64,000 nt of DNA from JAFGMQ01 sp036733345. GTDB taxonomy: Bacteria > Desulfobacterota > DSM-4660 > Desulfatiglandales > Desulfatiglandaceae. The stretch covers positions 1 to 64,000 of the forward strand of contig DAINAR010000009.1 of assembly GCA_036733345.1 (NCBI GenBank), written 5' to 3'. This document shows positions 55,246 through 64,000 of this stretch, piece by piece. The notes under the pieces were generated by a model, which saw nothing but the letters and a program-made list of their open reading frames with translations, did no database searches and was not told the origin of the DNA. Each line of letters begins with the position of its first letter. Position 1 is the first letter of the stretch. The translations under genes and the position numbers were made by a program.

Positions 55246-58200
55246 GTGACTGTCAATTCACCATTTGTTCACCTTCATGTTCACACCGAATATAGTCTTT
55301 TAGATGGAGCCATTCGCATAGACAGGATGCTTGAAAAATGCCGGAGTCTCGGTATGGATTCTGTTGCTGTAACTGATCATGGCAATATGTTCGGTGCAGT
55401 TCACTTTTATGATCAGGCTATAAAGGCAGGTATAAAGCCGATTATAGGCGCTGAGATATATATAGCTCCAGGAGATCGAAGGGATCGTTCGCCATCCAAG
55501 GATGGCAGTCCGACTGCCTATCATCTGGTGCTTCTGGTAATGAATGATACAGGTTACAGAAACCTTAGCCGTCTTGTTACACTGGGCAATCTCGAAGGTT
55601 TTTACTACAAAGCCCGTGCCGATATGGAGCTTTTAAGAGAATACAATGACGGCCTTATTGCACTTTCCGGCTGTTTACAGGGAGAAATTCCCTTTCTTAT
55701 TAATAAGGAAAGAATTGAAGAGGCAAAGGAAAAGGCCGGGGAATTAGCCCGCATCTTTGATAATGATCGTTTTTACCTGGAGGTGCAGGCAAATAATCTT
55801 CCCCAACAGATCAAAACCAACGAAATCCTCAGGATGATTTCTCGGGATCTTTCAATACCTCTGGTTGCTACCAATGATTGTCATTACCTGAACAAGGAAG
55901 ATGCGGAAGCCCATGACGTACTTCTTTGTATCCAGACAGGAAAAACAGTTGATGATGATAAAAGGCTCAAGTTTTCCGGGGACGAATTCTATTTCAAGTC
56001 ACGCGATGAGATGGAAAAGGCATTGCCAGAATATTTAGATGCCCTTGAAAATACCCTGCAGATTGCACAATTCTGCCAGTATGAAATGGAGTTTGGCAAA
56101 TACAGGTATCCGGTGTTTGATGTGCCTGAGAACAGGAGTTTGAATGATATTCTAATTGAAGAGGCTAATGATGGTCTTAAAAAAAGGCTGTCAGATATGG
56201 AAGCTGAATCTGGAAATAGCCCCGACGATTTGATCTTGGAATATCGTGAAAGGCTCGATTATGAACTGAAAGTAATCCAGGACATGGGTTTTGCAGGCTA
56301 TTTCCTTATAGTGGCCGATTTTATCCGGTATGCACGGGACTGCAATATCCCTGTAGGTCCGGGCCGCGGTTCGGCAGCAGGCTCCCTTGTAGCATACTGC
56401 CTTGAGATAACAAATATAGACCCTATTAAGTATGGACTCATTTTTGAGAGGTTTCTTAATCCACAGCGCATAAGTATGCCTGATATTGACATCGATTTCT
56501 GTATAAACGGCAGGGATGATGTTATTCGGTATGTTGCTGAGAAATACGGTCGCGAAAATGTCGCTCAAATCATAACCTTCGGCAGCATGAAGGCAAGAGG
56601 AGTTATAAGGGATGTTGCCCGCGCCCTTAACATCCCGCTTAAAGAAGCTGACAGGATCGCAAAATTAATTCCTGAAGGCACAAATGTCAACCTGGAAAAG
56701 TCAATAACGGAGGAGCCTGAGTTACAACGCCTTGAGAAGGAGCAGTCCCCTGCAAAAAAGCTTCTGGAAATATCCCGCAGCCTTGAAGGAATGGTGAGAC
56801 ATGTATCCACACATGCCTCGGGAGTTGTTATTTCAGATCAGCCTTTACTGGGATACCTCCCTCTATATAAAGGTGCGAGGGATGAAATAATGACCCAGTA
56901 TACTATGGATCGGATTGAACAGCTTGGACTTATAAAATTTGATTTTCTGGGGCTCAAGACACTGACCGTCATTAAGAGCACAATAGATCTGATCAGGGAA
57001 ACAACAGGGGCTGAGCTGGATATAGAGCAGATTCCTATGGATGATGCGGCTACATATCAACTTTGTAGTGAAGGAAAAACCACCGGTGTTTTCCAGCTTG
57101 AGAGTTCCGGGATGAAAAATCTCCTAAGAAGACTTAAGCCCGAGGTTTTTGAGGACATGGTTGCACTGGTAGCTATCTATCGCCCAGGCCCATTGGGCAG
57201 CAATATGGTTGAAGACTTTATCAAGAGAAAACACGGAAGAGTCAGGATGAATTATTTTCTTCCAATGCTTGAGCCGATACTTAAAGAAACATACGGGGTG
57301 ATCCTGTATCAGGAACAGGTTATGAAGATTGCTCAGCTTCTGGCCAACTATACCCTTGCCGAGGCCGATGAACTGAGAAAAGCTATCGGGAAAAAAAAGC
57401 AGGATATCTTAGCAGCGCACAGGGCCCGTTTTCTCCAGGGTGCAGCCGAAAATGGTGTCTCCGAAAAAAAGGCGGATAAGCTATTTAAATTGATAGATAA
57501 GTTCGGAGGGTATGGTTTTAATAAGTCCCATTCTGCGGCCTACGCTGTAATAGCCTATCAGACAGCCTATTTAAAAGCCCATTATCCGGTACAGTTTATG
57601 GCGGCCCTGCTTACTCAGGATATGGGAAATCAGGATAAGACCATCAAGAATATAGCAGAGTGCCGGGATATGGGGCTACAGATACTCCCCCCGGACATAA
57701 ATGAAAGCCAGGCGGACTTCTCAGTAGTTGATGGAAAGATACGTTTTGGTCTTGCGGCAGTAAAAAATGTCGGCCTCAAGGCTGTGGAGTCTATCATTGA
57801 GGAGAGGAAAATAAACGGCCCTTTCAAAGATATATTTGACTTATGCAGACGGATTGAAGGGGCCAAGGTCAACAGGAGGGTTCTTGAAGGTCTGATAGAG
57901 TGCGGTGCCCTTGATTTTACCGGTATCAGCAGGGCTCGTCTTTTTGCAGGGCTTGATGATGTTATAAAGATATGCGGTATGGATAATGATCCCAACCAGC
58001 TAAGCATGTTCAATAATCCGGAATTAGGTAATCAGGGATTATACGGAGGATATGAACTCCCGGATATTGCCGAATGGGATGAAAAAACAAGGTTGAAGAG
58101 AGAAAAGGATTCCATCGGTTTTTATATTACAGGCCATCCTCTGGAAAGATTCAATAAGGAGATAAAGCATGTTGCCACCTGTTCTATTCAGGAACTCAGT

Positions 58201-58743
58201 GATCAGGAGGAAAAAACTGTTGTAAAAACGGCAGGTGTTATTGGAAATTTAAAGATAAAACGTACTAAAAAGGGTGACAGGATGGCGGTTTTCCAGCTCG
58301 AAGATATGAGCGGATCTACTGAAGTTGTGGTATTTCCGGATGTCTTCAACCAGTGTTCAATAACCCTTAAAGGTGATGAACCTTTGATGGTCAGCGGGAT
58401 TCTGGAGATAGGTGAAAGTTCAGAAAAGATTATAGCTCAACAAATTATGACTTTGACCTCTTTGCGAAATATCGCTGTGAAAGCCCTTGAGCTTGAGCTG
58501 GATGAAGATACGGCATCAAAAGATCTCATGGAAAGGCTGCATGAAGTAGTGATCAGATATCCAGGTGAATGTAAGCTTATATTTAAACTGAATATGTCGA
58601 AAGGCAAAGGATTTGTAATTTCAGCCCACGATCGTTTCAATGTCATTCCATGTTTTGAACTTATAAGCGAAATCAAAGCGTTAATTGGAACAGGAGTAAA
58701 TGAAATATTTACCCTGGGAAGACATGACATGCCAGGCATCTGA
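55246..58743 (+). CDS. dnaE: DNA polymerase III subunit alpha
   Basis: The replicative polymerase, 1165 residues (E. coli 1160). The PHP domain opens with FVHLHVHTEYSLLDGAIRID. The polymerase active site has MPDIDIDFC (Asp residues about 411-415) and LIKFDFLGLKTL (third Asp near 564). The VGPGRGSAAGSLVAYCLEIT segment, the helix-hairpin-helix region near GYGFNKSHSAAYAVIAYQ and a C-terminal OB-fold (about 1005-1045) follow. GTG start after ATGAGGATAAA. The short-tailed form with an intact PHP motif set (HxHTEYS, DHGNMFG) may retain metal binding or proofreading activity. Confidence 0.97.
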   Translation: MTVNSPFVHLHVHTEYSLLDGAIRIDRMLEKCRSLGMDSVAVTDHGNMFGAVHFYDQAIKAGIKPIIGAEIYIAPGDRRDRSPSKDGSPTAYHLVLLVMNDTGYRNLSRLVTLGNLEGFYYKARADMELLREYNDGLIALSGCLQGEIPFLINKERIEEAKEKAGELARIFDNDRFYLEVQANNLPQQIKTNEILRMISRDLSIPLVATNDCHYLNKEDAEAHDVLLCIQTGKTVDDDKRLKFSGDEFYFKSRDEMEKALPEYLDALENTLQIAQFCQYEMEFGKYRYPVFDVPENRSLNDILIEEANDGLKKRLSDMEAESGNSPDDLILEYRERLDYELKVIQDMGFAGYFLIVADFIRYARDCNIPVGPGRGSAAGSLVAYCLEITNIDPIKYGLIFERFLNPQRISMPDIDIDFCINGRDDVIRYVAEKYGRENVAQIITFGSMKARGVIRDVARALNIPLKEADRIAKLIPEGTNVNLEKSITEEPELQRLEKEQSPAKKLLEISRSLEGMVRHVSTHASGVVISDQPLLGYLPLYKGARDEIMTQYTMDRIEQLGLIKFDFLGLKTLTVIKSTIDLIRETTGAELDIEQIPMDDAATYQLCSEGKTTGVFQLESSGMKNLLRRLKPEVFEDMVALVAIYRPGPLGSNMVEDFIKRKHGRVRMNYFLPMLEPILKETYGVILYQEQVMKIAQLLANYTLAEADELRKAIGKKKQDILAAHRARFLQGAAENGVSEKKADKLFKLIDKFGGYGFNKSHSAAYAVIAYQTAYLKAHYPVQFMAALLTQDMGNQDKTIKNIAECRDMGLQILPPDINESQADFSVVDGKIRFGLAAVKNVGLKAVESIIEERKINGPFKDIFDLCRRIEGAKVNRRVLEGLIECGALDFTGISRARLFAGLDDVIKICGMDNDPNQLSMFNNPELGNQGLYGGYELPDIAEWDEKTRLKREKDSIGFYITGHPLERFNKEIKHVATCSIQELSDQEEKTVVKTAGVIGNLKIKRTKKGDRMAVFQLEDMSGSTEVVVFPDVFNQCSITLKGDEPLMVSGILEIGESSEKIIAQQIMTLTSLRNIAVKALELELDEDTASKDLMERLHEVVIRYPGECKLIFKLNMSKGKGFVISAHDRFNVIPCFELISEIKALIGTGVNEIFTLGRHDMPGI

Positions 58744-58754
58744 TCGTGAGATTC

Positions 58755-59372
58755 TTATCGGTCAGGTTGAGATTTGTTGTATAAATCGTAATCTTCGAGA
58801 GTATCTATGTCTTTGGCTTGATAATCTCCTTCCGGCTCCACCAGAAAAATCTGATTACTGTGCTTCCGGAACAGACTCCTGGCACCGACATCACCTTTTA
58901 ATTTGTGCAATTCATTATAAAATTGACTGCTTAAGATAACAGGATGAGAACGCTTCCCTTTGATGCTTATTGCTCCGAGGGGTAATGACGATGAAAGGTA
59001 TCGGTTTAACAGGAGATTAATAAGTTCGGAATTAATATAGGGCATATCAGCCAGAAGTATCATAACGTGATCATAATTTTCTTCAATTTCCGCCAGACCT
59101 GAAATGATGGAAGAACTCATACCTGTTTTAAACGCCCTGTTCAAAACCACCTTTAATTTAGGATTTATCAGTATATGCTTAATGCTCTGTTTAATCCTCT
59201 GTGCCTGATATCCCAGAACCAGAACAACCTTATCCAAATCGGAATCAAGGGCCGCATTAAGCACCCGCTCAATCATAATGCCACCATCAATGGGAAGTAA
59301 CTGCTTGGGTTGTCCCATACGGTTAGATTCGCCGGCCGCAAGGACAAGGCCAGCAACCTTTTCTTTGTACAT
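58755..59372 (-). CDS. MocA-like nucleotidyltransferase
   Basis: A 205-residue protein of the MobA/MocA family. The N-terminal nucleotide-binding loop is LVLAAGESNRMGQPKQLLPI, followed by LVLGYQAQRI, KTGMSSSIISGL, MILLADMPYI with the metal-binding Asp and GDVGARSLFRKH. This fits molybdenum cofactor cytidylyltransferase, which attaches CMP to molybdopterin for hydroxylases of the xanthine oxidase type. No molybdoenzyme gene is adjacent, so an alternative NTP-transferase role cannot be excluded. It converges with dnaE, leaving 11 bases between them. Confidence 0.87.
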   Translation of the reverse strand: MYKEKVAGLVLAAGESNRMGQPKQLLPIDGGIMIERVLNAALDSDLDKVVLVLGYQAQRIKQSIKHILINPKLKVVLNRAFKTGMSSSIISGLAEIEENYDHVMILLADMPYINSELINLLLNRYLSSSLPLGAISIKGKRSHPVILSSQFYNELHKLKGDVGARSLFRKHSNQIFLVEPEGDYQAKDIDTLEDYDLYNKSQPDR

Positions 59373-59564
59373 AGGTATTTATCCTTTTCAGACGGGATAT
59401 TAATGTATACCCCAGAATTTCATATAAGGTGATTAGTCCAATCAGCTGGAATAAAAAAATATATAAACAATACCATTTGTGTTTTTAGGTTTCATAGGTG
59501 GAATTGTCAAGGTGCTTTATTTAGATATATCAGCAAGTAAAAGAATATACAGGCTGCTATGAGT

Positions 59565-60854
59565 TTATATTGCCTTTGAGATATAGAACAGGATGAGTGC
59601 AGCAGCCATTACCGTCAAGGAAGGCAGAATTATCAGGCGGTAACTCCCCAGTAGATTGGCTTTGAAGTAGTCTTTGGTAACCAGAAAACAAAGGTGGATG
59701 GGAGAAAGCATCATACCCATGTACCCGAATGAATAGGCAAGTACTGCATAGGAGAGAAAACTGAAAACATTAGTGCTGTCGAATAAAGGGATAATCAGCG
59801 GAAAAGAAGTTCCCACAAAACCAATGGCTATTCCGGTAATGAATCCGGAGAGGAAAGGCATTATAATTATAACCAGCATCACCGGGATATGGTAATCGAT
59901 CAGTTCATTGCGTATCTGGATGACTGAATGACTGTCCATCATAATACCCTTGAAAATCATAATTGCTGCGATTAATGACAAAAGGGGCAGTATATTCCTG
60001 TCGAAGACGGCAGATGCAAGTTTACTCATTGAAATACGGTTTACTGTGCATACCCATATTGCCGATGCCATTAGCCCGGGGAATATTGAAAGGGCGCCTG
60101 ATATTTTAATCCGGATATTGAAAAGATTCAGGAGAGCAGTTGTGACTGCAACTATTGCGATAACTGCCACAACTATAAGGATCGGCATAATCTGCCATAG
60201 AAACCCCCTCAGCTCCGGCCATGAAAGAGACTTTTTTTTCGGTAAATGGTGCCTTTCAAGCGGCCTTAGAATAAATACCGTTCCCGCAGCAATTGTCACA
60301 AGGGTCATGGGCGCCATCACTGTCATGAACCGCCATGTTTCTACCTGGAGCAAAGCCACTGCAAGTACTACCCCGGGATAAAGGGGCCACCAGTATTCCC
60401 ATATATGTCGAAACCAGTAATTAACGGCAGCCTTATGTTCATTTGTCATGAGACGCTTCTCAAAGGCCGTTTCAACCATCGGTGCGGAAAAAAGTGCGCC
60501 TCCGGGCATGGGAAGAAGTCCGATCAGGGCCGGTAATACTGCCCCGGCAGTCCTGTCATCCCGTGCAATCATTGAAAAACCTTCAACGATTCGATCAAGG
60601 TGCCGGCTTTCCTTCATCAGTCGGCTTATTACCAGTATAGAGCCCACGATAAGGATAAGACTGATAGTCTGTATATTTAAGAGGCTTTTGCATGCGCTCA
60701 GAAGGATGTCCAAAAGGCCCAATTCCATCCAGAGACCCAGGGCAAGAGAGCCGATCAGGAGGCAGTAACTGAGGCCGATTCTCAAACGATTAAGGCCGAG
60801 AATCAGGCAGAATACGCAGAGAACTTTTACAAGAGAGGGAATAGACGTAATCAT
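59565..60854 (-). CDS. DUF401 family membrane permease
   Basis: A 429-residue polytopic membrane protein with about ten hydrophobic helices. The segment ALIGLLPMPGGALFSAPMVE followed by NYWFRHIWEYWWPLYPGVVL is diagnostic of DUF401, an ion-transporter-superfamily member thought to export or import organic anions. The second half repeats the pattern (FIPFLSGFITGIAIGFVGTSFPLI), indicating an inverted-repeat fold. It is 192 bases from the MocA-like gene and on the same strand. Confidence 0.88.
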   Translation of the reverse strand: MITSIPSLVKVLCVFCLILGLNRLRIGLSYCLLIGSLALGLWMELGLLDILLSACKSLLNIQTISLILIVGSILVISRLMKESRHLDRIVEGFSMIARDDRTAGAVLPALIGLLPMPGGALFSAPMVETAFEKRLMTNEHKAAVNYWFRHIWEYWWPLYPGVVLAVALLQVETWRFMTVMAPMTLVTIAAGTVFILRPLERHHLPKKKSLSWPELRGFLWQIMPILIVVAVIAIVAVTTALLNLFNIRIKISGALSIFPGLMASAIWVCTVNRISMSKLASAVFDRNILPLLSLIAAIMIFKGIMMDSHSVIQIRNELIDYHIPVMLVIIIMPFLSGFITGIAIGFVGTSFPLIIPLFDSTNVFSFLSYAVLAYSFGYMGMMLSPIHLCFLVTKDYFKANLLGSYRLIILPSLTVMAAALILFYISKAI

Positions 60855-61115
60855 TAATCCTCCGGGACTTCGAAAAGGCTGTGAGCATCTTTATCCCATA
60901 AGGGCTATTTGTATAGCTATATCACGAAATGCCTGTTATCTGCCAATAATATTTACCTTTTTTTCTTAATACCATAGATGCATCAAAGAATCTCTTTGTT
61001 GATTCTTTTGTTTGCCTTCATTTTTATTTTGATATAAAAAAATGGTTATAAGGCATAATTAAGAAGTAATAATTTGACGCTGCCAAGATCCGGCTGAAGG
61101 AGGTTTGAGCTTTTA

Positions 61116-61859
61116 ATGCTCGAGCATACATTTATCCATATACAGGGAATAGGCCCTAAGATTGAACGCATGTTCTGGGAGAGAGGTATCAGGACCTGGC
61201 AGAATTTTTTCAACAAAAGAAAGACCGTTTTATCTCCCGGCCGTGATCAGTTCGTGAAAGAAGAGCTCGAGGCTTCTTTGAGGCACCTTAATGATATAAG
61301 TTTTTTCAGTAAACGTTTATCCACAGGAGAAATGTGGCGCATTTATGATACCTTCAAGAAAGATATTGTCTTTCTTGATATTGAGACAAGCGGTGGTTAT
61401 CAGGGATATGATGAGATCACAGTTATCGGTCTTTATGATGCATACAAAGTACACACATTTGTAAATGGTATAAACCTGGAAGAATTTGAGATAGCTATTG
61501 CCGACTATGACCTCATGGTGACCTTCAATGGAAGTATGTTCGATATTCCATACATCCGCAGGGTCTTTCCCGGTATTTCACTGCCAGCGGCGCATATAGA
61601 TCTGAGATTTTTATTAAAAAAACTGGGGTACTCAGGGGGTCTGAAAAAGATAGAAGAGGACTTCGGGCTTGACAGAGGCCCTGAAATTAAAGGCCTTAAC
61701 GGATATGCGGCAGTAATGATGTGGAATGCGTATCAATCAGGTGATCAAGATGCTTTAAAGAGATTGATTGAATACAATACCGCGGATATTGTAAATCTTG
61801 AACCGTTGATGGAAAAGGCCTATATGGAAATGAAGAAAAAACTGCTCTCCTCAGTCTAA
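61116..61859 (+). CDS. RNase H-like DEDD exonuclease domain protein
   Basis: A 247-residue protein. The first 50 residues resemble a helix-hairpin-helix (IQGIGPKIERMFWERGIRTW). The main domain is an RNase H-like 3'-5' exonuclease of the YprB type: FLDIETSGG supplies the first Asp and Glu, VTFNGSMFDIPYI the next Asp, and IEYNTADIVNL the Tyr/Asp of the final motif. AAGGAGG precedes the ATG. In relatives this domain is fused to TPR or helicase parts; here it stands alone. Activity on nucleic acid is expected and the substrate is unknown. Confidence 0.87.
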   Translation: MLEHTFIHIQGIGPKIERMFWERGIRTWQNFFNKRKTVLSPGRDQFVKEELEASLRHLNDISFFSKRLSTGEMWRIYDTFKKDIVFLDIETSGGYQGYDEITVIGLYDAYKVHTFVNGINLEEFEIAIADYDLMVTFNGSMFDIPYIRRVFPGISLPAAHIDLRFLLKKLGYSGGLKKIEEDFGLDRGPEIKGLNGYAAVMMWNAYQSGDQDALKRLIEYNTADIVNLEPLMEKAYMEMKKKLLSSV

Positions 61860-61920
61860 TAGAGCATATAAATAAAATCAGGAAATTTTTTGCGGCATGT
61901 GTTGATGAATTTGTAAAAAG

Positions 61921-62142
61921 TCGAAAAGTACCATTTTTCGTCATTCCGACGAAAGAGACTGTGTCGCAATTGGAGAAAATGCCAAAAAGGACGTCATGCC
62001 GGCGAAAGCTTAACCGCCTCTGGCGGCGCGGCAGCCAGAACATATTAAAAACACTGGATTCCGTGTTCCCGGATCGAAGTCCGGGACAGGCTACGCTCCG
62101 CTTGCACGGAATGACGGAAGATGCTATTTCTGGACTTTTCGA
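61921..62142. repeat. Nested palindromic repeat element
   Basis: An inner element (61939-62116) is bounded by CGTCATTCCG and CGGAATGACG. It contains GTCATGCCGGCGAAAGC, CCGCCTCTGGCGGCGCGGC, and the block CCGGATCGAAGTCCGGGACAG also found near 8.9 and 39.2 kb. It is wrapped by an outer 9-bp inverted pair TCGAAAAGT (61921-61929) and ACTTTTCGA (62134-62142). It fills almost all of the gap before the next gene. Confidence 0.65.
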
Positions 62143-62182
62143 TAGTTAATCAGACATTCAACATCAAATAAATTGATATTTT

Positions 62183-63142
62183 GTGATTCAGTTCATGCTT
62201 AAATTATATAAAAAATGTAATCTCTGCCCTCGCCTGTGCGGTGCAGACCGGCTTGGTAAAGAAGACGACATTGGAAAGAAGGGCTTCTGTGGTGAAACAC
62301 ATAAATTAAGAGTTGCCTATGTGGGTCCTCATTTTGGCGAAGAGCCTCCCATTACCGGAAAAACGGGTTCAGGTACGGTTTTCTTTTCAGGATGCTCTCT
62401 CAGGTGTTCTTATTGCCAGAATTATCAGATTTCCCATGAAGGGCTTGGTAGTGAAATAAGTCCGGATGGTCTGTATCAGAAACTTGAGGATATTATACTC
62501 AGAGACAATGTCCATAATATTAACTTTGTGACTCCGGATCATTATTTTCCTCATGTCTTCCTTATTGTCTCGATATTGCGGGCGAATGGTTTTGATCTTC
62601 CCGTAGTCTATAACCTTTCAGGCTACCAGGCAATTGAATCACTGCGAATTGCCGATGATTATTGTGACATATACCTGCCCGACTTCAAATATTCGGATTC
62701 ATCCCTGGCAAGAGACTTGTCAGGTTGTCCGGATTATCCAAAAACCGCCCTCGAAGCGATTGTAGAAATGGTCAGGCAGAAGGGGTTTCTGGATGCCTGT
62801 CTGACCGGGGCTGATCTTGCTAAAAAAGGGGTCCTTGTAAGGCACCTGATCCTGCCCGGGAAGATTGAAAATTCAGTCAATGCCCTGACCAGCCTTTTCC
62901 TGGAATTTGGGCCGGAGCTGCCTGTGAGTCTTATGTCACAGTACTCTCCTGCAATTAAACAGAAAGATCAGGACTTGAATCGAGTTATCTCTGAAGAAGA
63001 ATTCAACACGGTCTATTTACATGCCATGGACCTTGGTTTTGAGAACCTTTTCGTGCAATTTCCTGATAATAGTTCTGCGTCAGGACAGAAAGCATGCTCC
63101 GGCTTTTTACCGGATTTCAGCCAGGAGAGGCCGTTTGGATAA
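62183..63142 (+). CDS. PflA-like radical SAM protein
   Basis: A 319-residue radical SAM enzyme of the pyruvate-formate-lyase-activase-like family (AmmeMemoRadiSam type). The N-terminus has a cysteine pair motif KKCNLCPRLCGADR and GFCGE. The radical SAM cluster is FFSGCSLRCSYCQNYQIS (C-x3-C-x2-C), followed by DIYLPDFKYSD and LVRHLILPG. Family members near memo-like genes are thought to modify protein or amino-acid radicals, but no memo or ammecr1 gene is present in the window. GTG at 62183 is taken as start; ATG at 62195 is equally possible. Confidence 0.88.
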   Translation: MIQFMLKLYKKCNLCPRLCGADRLGKEDDIGKKGFCGETHKLRVAYVGPHFGEEPPITGKTGSGTVFFSGCSLRCSYCQNYQISHEGLGSEISPDGLYQKLEDIILRDNVHNINFVTPDHYFPHVFLIVSILRANGFDLPVVYNLSGYQAIESLRIADDYCDIYLPDFKYSDSSLARDLSGCPDYPKTALEAIVEMVRQKGFLDACLTGADLAKKGVLVRHLILPGKIENSVNALTSLFLEFGPELPVSLMSQYSPAIKQKDQDLNRVISEEEFNTVYLHAMDLGFENLFVQFPDNSSASGQKACSGFLPDFSQERPFG

Positions 63143-63298
63143 AAATTTTCTGTTCTCTCAGTTTCAGTATGAATAGCTGATCCCTTCTTTGTCATGTTTT
63201 GATTGACCGGGATTTTTGAATCTGATACAGAAAACAATCAATAATAAGTAAATAATTAATTCAAATGATCACAAATAAAAAGTATGGAGGACTGAATA

Positions 63299-64000
63299 AT
63301 GAATGATGTTGAAGTCTATGTTACTTACAAGCGCGACGGAAAAGTCGGCCGGGTAACAATCTCTCGGCCCAAGGCCCTTAACGCACTTAATGATATTGTT
63401 GTAAAACAGCTTGACAAGGCCTTTCAGGAAGCCGAATCAGATCCTGAGACTAACGCAATTGTCCTTGAAGCAACTGGTGGGAAGGCCTTTGTGGCCGGTG
63501 CCGATATCGGGTTTTTTATTAACTGCATAAAAGAAGACCGCCTGGATGATAACCTTGCCTTTACCTCATACGGCCAGGAAGTCCTTAACAGGATCGACAA
63601 CAGCAAGAAGCTGGTTGTAGCCAAGATGGAAGGGATGGCGCTTGGCGGAGGCCTGGAGCTTGCACTTTCAACTGATGTTATGGTTTCAACACCCAAACCT
63701 ATTATGGGATTCCCTGAGACAAGCATAGGCATCTATCCCGGTCTGGGCGGAACGCAGAGAAGCAGCCGGGCAGTCGGTAAGGAACTGGCCAAATACCTCC
63801 TTTTTACATGCAGGCTGGTTTCCGCAGAAGAGGCCTTTGCCATAGGGCTGGTAGACTATGTGTTTGCGCCTGAAGAGATTGAAGAGAAGATGATGAGCAT
63901 GATCTCTGAGGGAAAGCTTGTCCCGAACAAGGGAAGAAAAACAGAAGAATTGCCTGAAGAATGGCGCAAGATGAAGGAATTATTTGTCGATACGAATATT
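63299..64000 (+). CDS. Enoyl-CoA hydratase (5' part, runs off the window)
   Basis: An open frame from ATG 63299 (preceded by TATGGAGGAC) to the window edge, 234 codons with no stop. Crotonase motifs are complete: FVAGADIGFF, EGMALGGGLELALSTDV and GFPETSIGIYPGLGGTQR. Both catalytic glutamates of classical hydratases are present (GGGLEL and FPETS), unlike the paralogue at 21469. The tail after IGLVDYVFAPEEIE goes into LVPNKGRKTEELPEEWRKMK, which points to an extended or multifunctional form. It probably belongs to fatty or aromatic acyl-CoA degradation that continues to the right. Confidence 0.9.
   Translation, partial: MNDVEVYVTYKRDGKVGRVTISRPKALNALNDIVVKQLDKAFQEAESDPETNAIVLEATGGKAFVAGADIGFFINCIKEDRLDDNLAFTSYGQEVLNRIDNSKKLVVAKMEGMALGGGLELALSTDVMVSTPKPIMGFPETSIGIYPGLGGTQRSSRAVGKELAKYLLFTCRLVSAEEAFAIGLVDYVFAPEEIEEKMMSMISEGKLVPNKGRKTEELPEEWRKMKELFVDTNI

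Noticed and set aside
62183..63142. Considered as the activase of a glycyl-radical enzyme
   Set aside because: No pyruvate-formate-lyase-like gene is nearby and the N-terminal cysteine layout fits the PflA-like AmmeMemoRadiSam branch better.

Overview
The window looks like chromosome from a Gram-negative, sulfate-reducer-like member of the Desulfobacterota (former Deltaproteobacteria). This is inferred from gene content: a cmk-rpsA-sppA core block with an IHF-like gene nearby, a long SRP RNA, RecBCD, a PilD/PilS/NtrC-type cluster, DUF401 permease, AmmeMemoRadiSam-like PflA protein, many GTG/TTG starts and abundant CGTCATTCCGGC-type intergenic repeats. No rRNA or tRNA was seen, so the assignment rests on gene content alone.

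Layout. (1) 0.2-6.3 kb: a GAF histidine kinase and, across a 0.9 kb AT-rich gap with a good sigma-70 promoter, a 1201-residue zinc-ribbon/cyclase/AAA/TPR signalling protein. (2) 6.3-20 kb, an accessory region: an unusual fusion of an isoprenoid-synthase-like domain with a radical SAM/SPASM enzyme, a small protein ending in a Gly-Gly tail, a secreted subtilisin-like protease whose catalytic Asp motif has been tandemly duplicated, a B12-type radical SAM enzyme, a candidate glycine-rich peptide, a perfect 30-bp palindrome, a Cache protein, a TehB-like methyltransferase and a 1331-residue CARDB surface protein. (3) 20-27 kb: TM2 protein, short response regulator, enoyl-CoA hydratase homologue, a truncated surface-protein remnant among dispersed repeats, a CoA-binding protein, an NAD(P)-binding protein and rfbA-rfbC for dTDP-rhamnose. 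(4) 27.5-36.5 kb: recC-recB-recD, with a dispersed repeat lodged between recB and recD. (5) 36.5-46.7 kb: UbiB-like kinase, phasin-like protein, pgeF, SRP RNA, IHF-like gene, then hisC-cmk-rpsA-sppA and a convergent Sua5-like protein. (6) 46.7-54 kb: prepilin peptidase, a PilS-like kinase and an NtrC-family regulator, rarA, and a hybrid kinase that has lost both phosphotransfer residues. (7) 54-64 kb: a periplasmic retropepsin-like protein, dnaE, MocA-like nucleotidyltransferase, DUF401 permease, RNase H-like exonuclease, PflA-like radical SAM enzyme and the 5' part of a second enoyl-CoA hydratase that runs off the window.

The best candidate for an undescribed system is 6.35-8.8 kb, possibly reaching to 14 kb. 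An enzyme with both aspartate-rich prenyl-diphosphate motifs and a complete SPASM radical SAM module lies directly upstream of a small GG-tailed protein. A secreted protease and a second radical SAM enzyme follow. This resembles a ribosomal-peptide maturation cluster in which prenyl and radical chemistry are combined. The functional link is inferred from motifs and proximity only.

The window is also rich in repeats: two copies of a MITE-like element (8.8 and 39.1 kb), at least three copies of a modular GGCTGGTAAA/CCAGCC repeat (22.4, 23.1 and 34.5 kb) plus fragments, and two CGTCATTCCG-bounded elements (53.9 and 61.9 kb).
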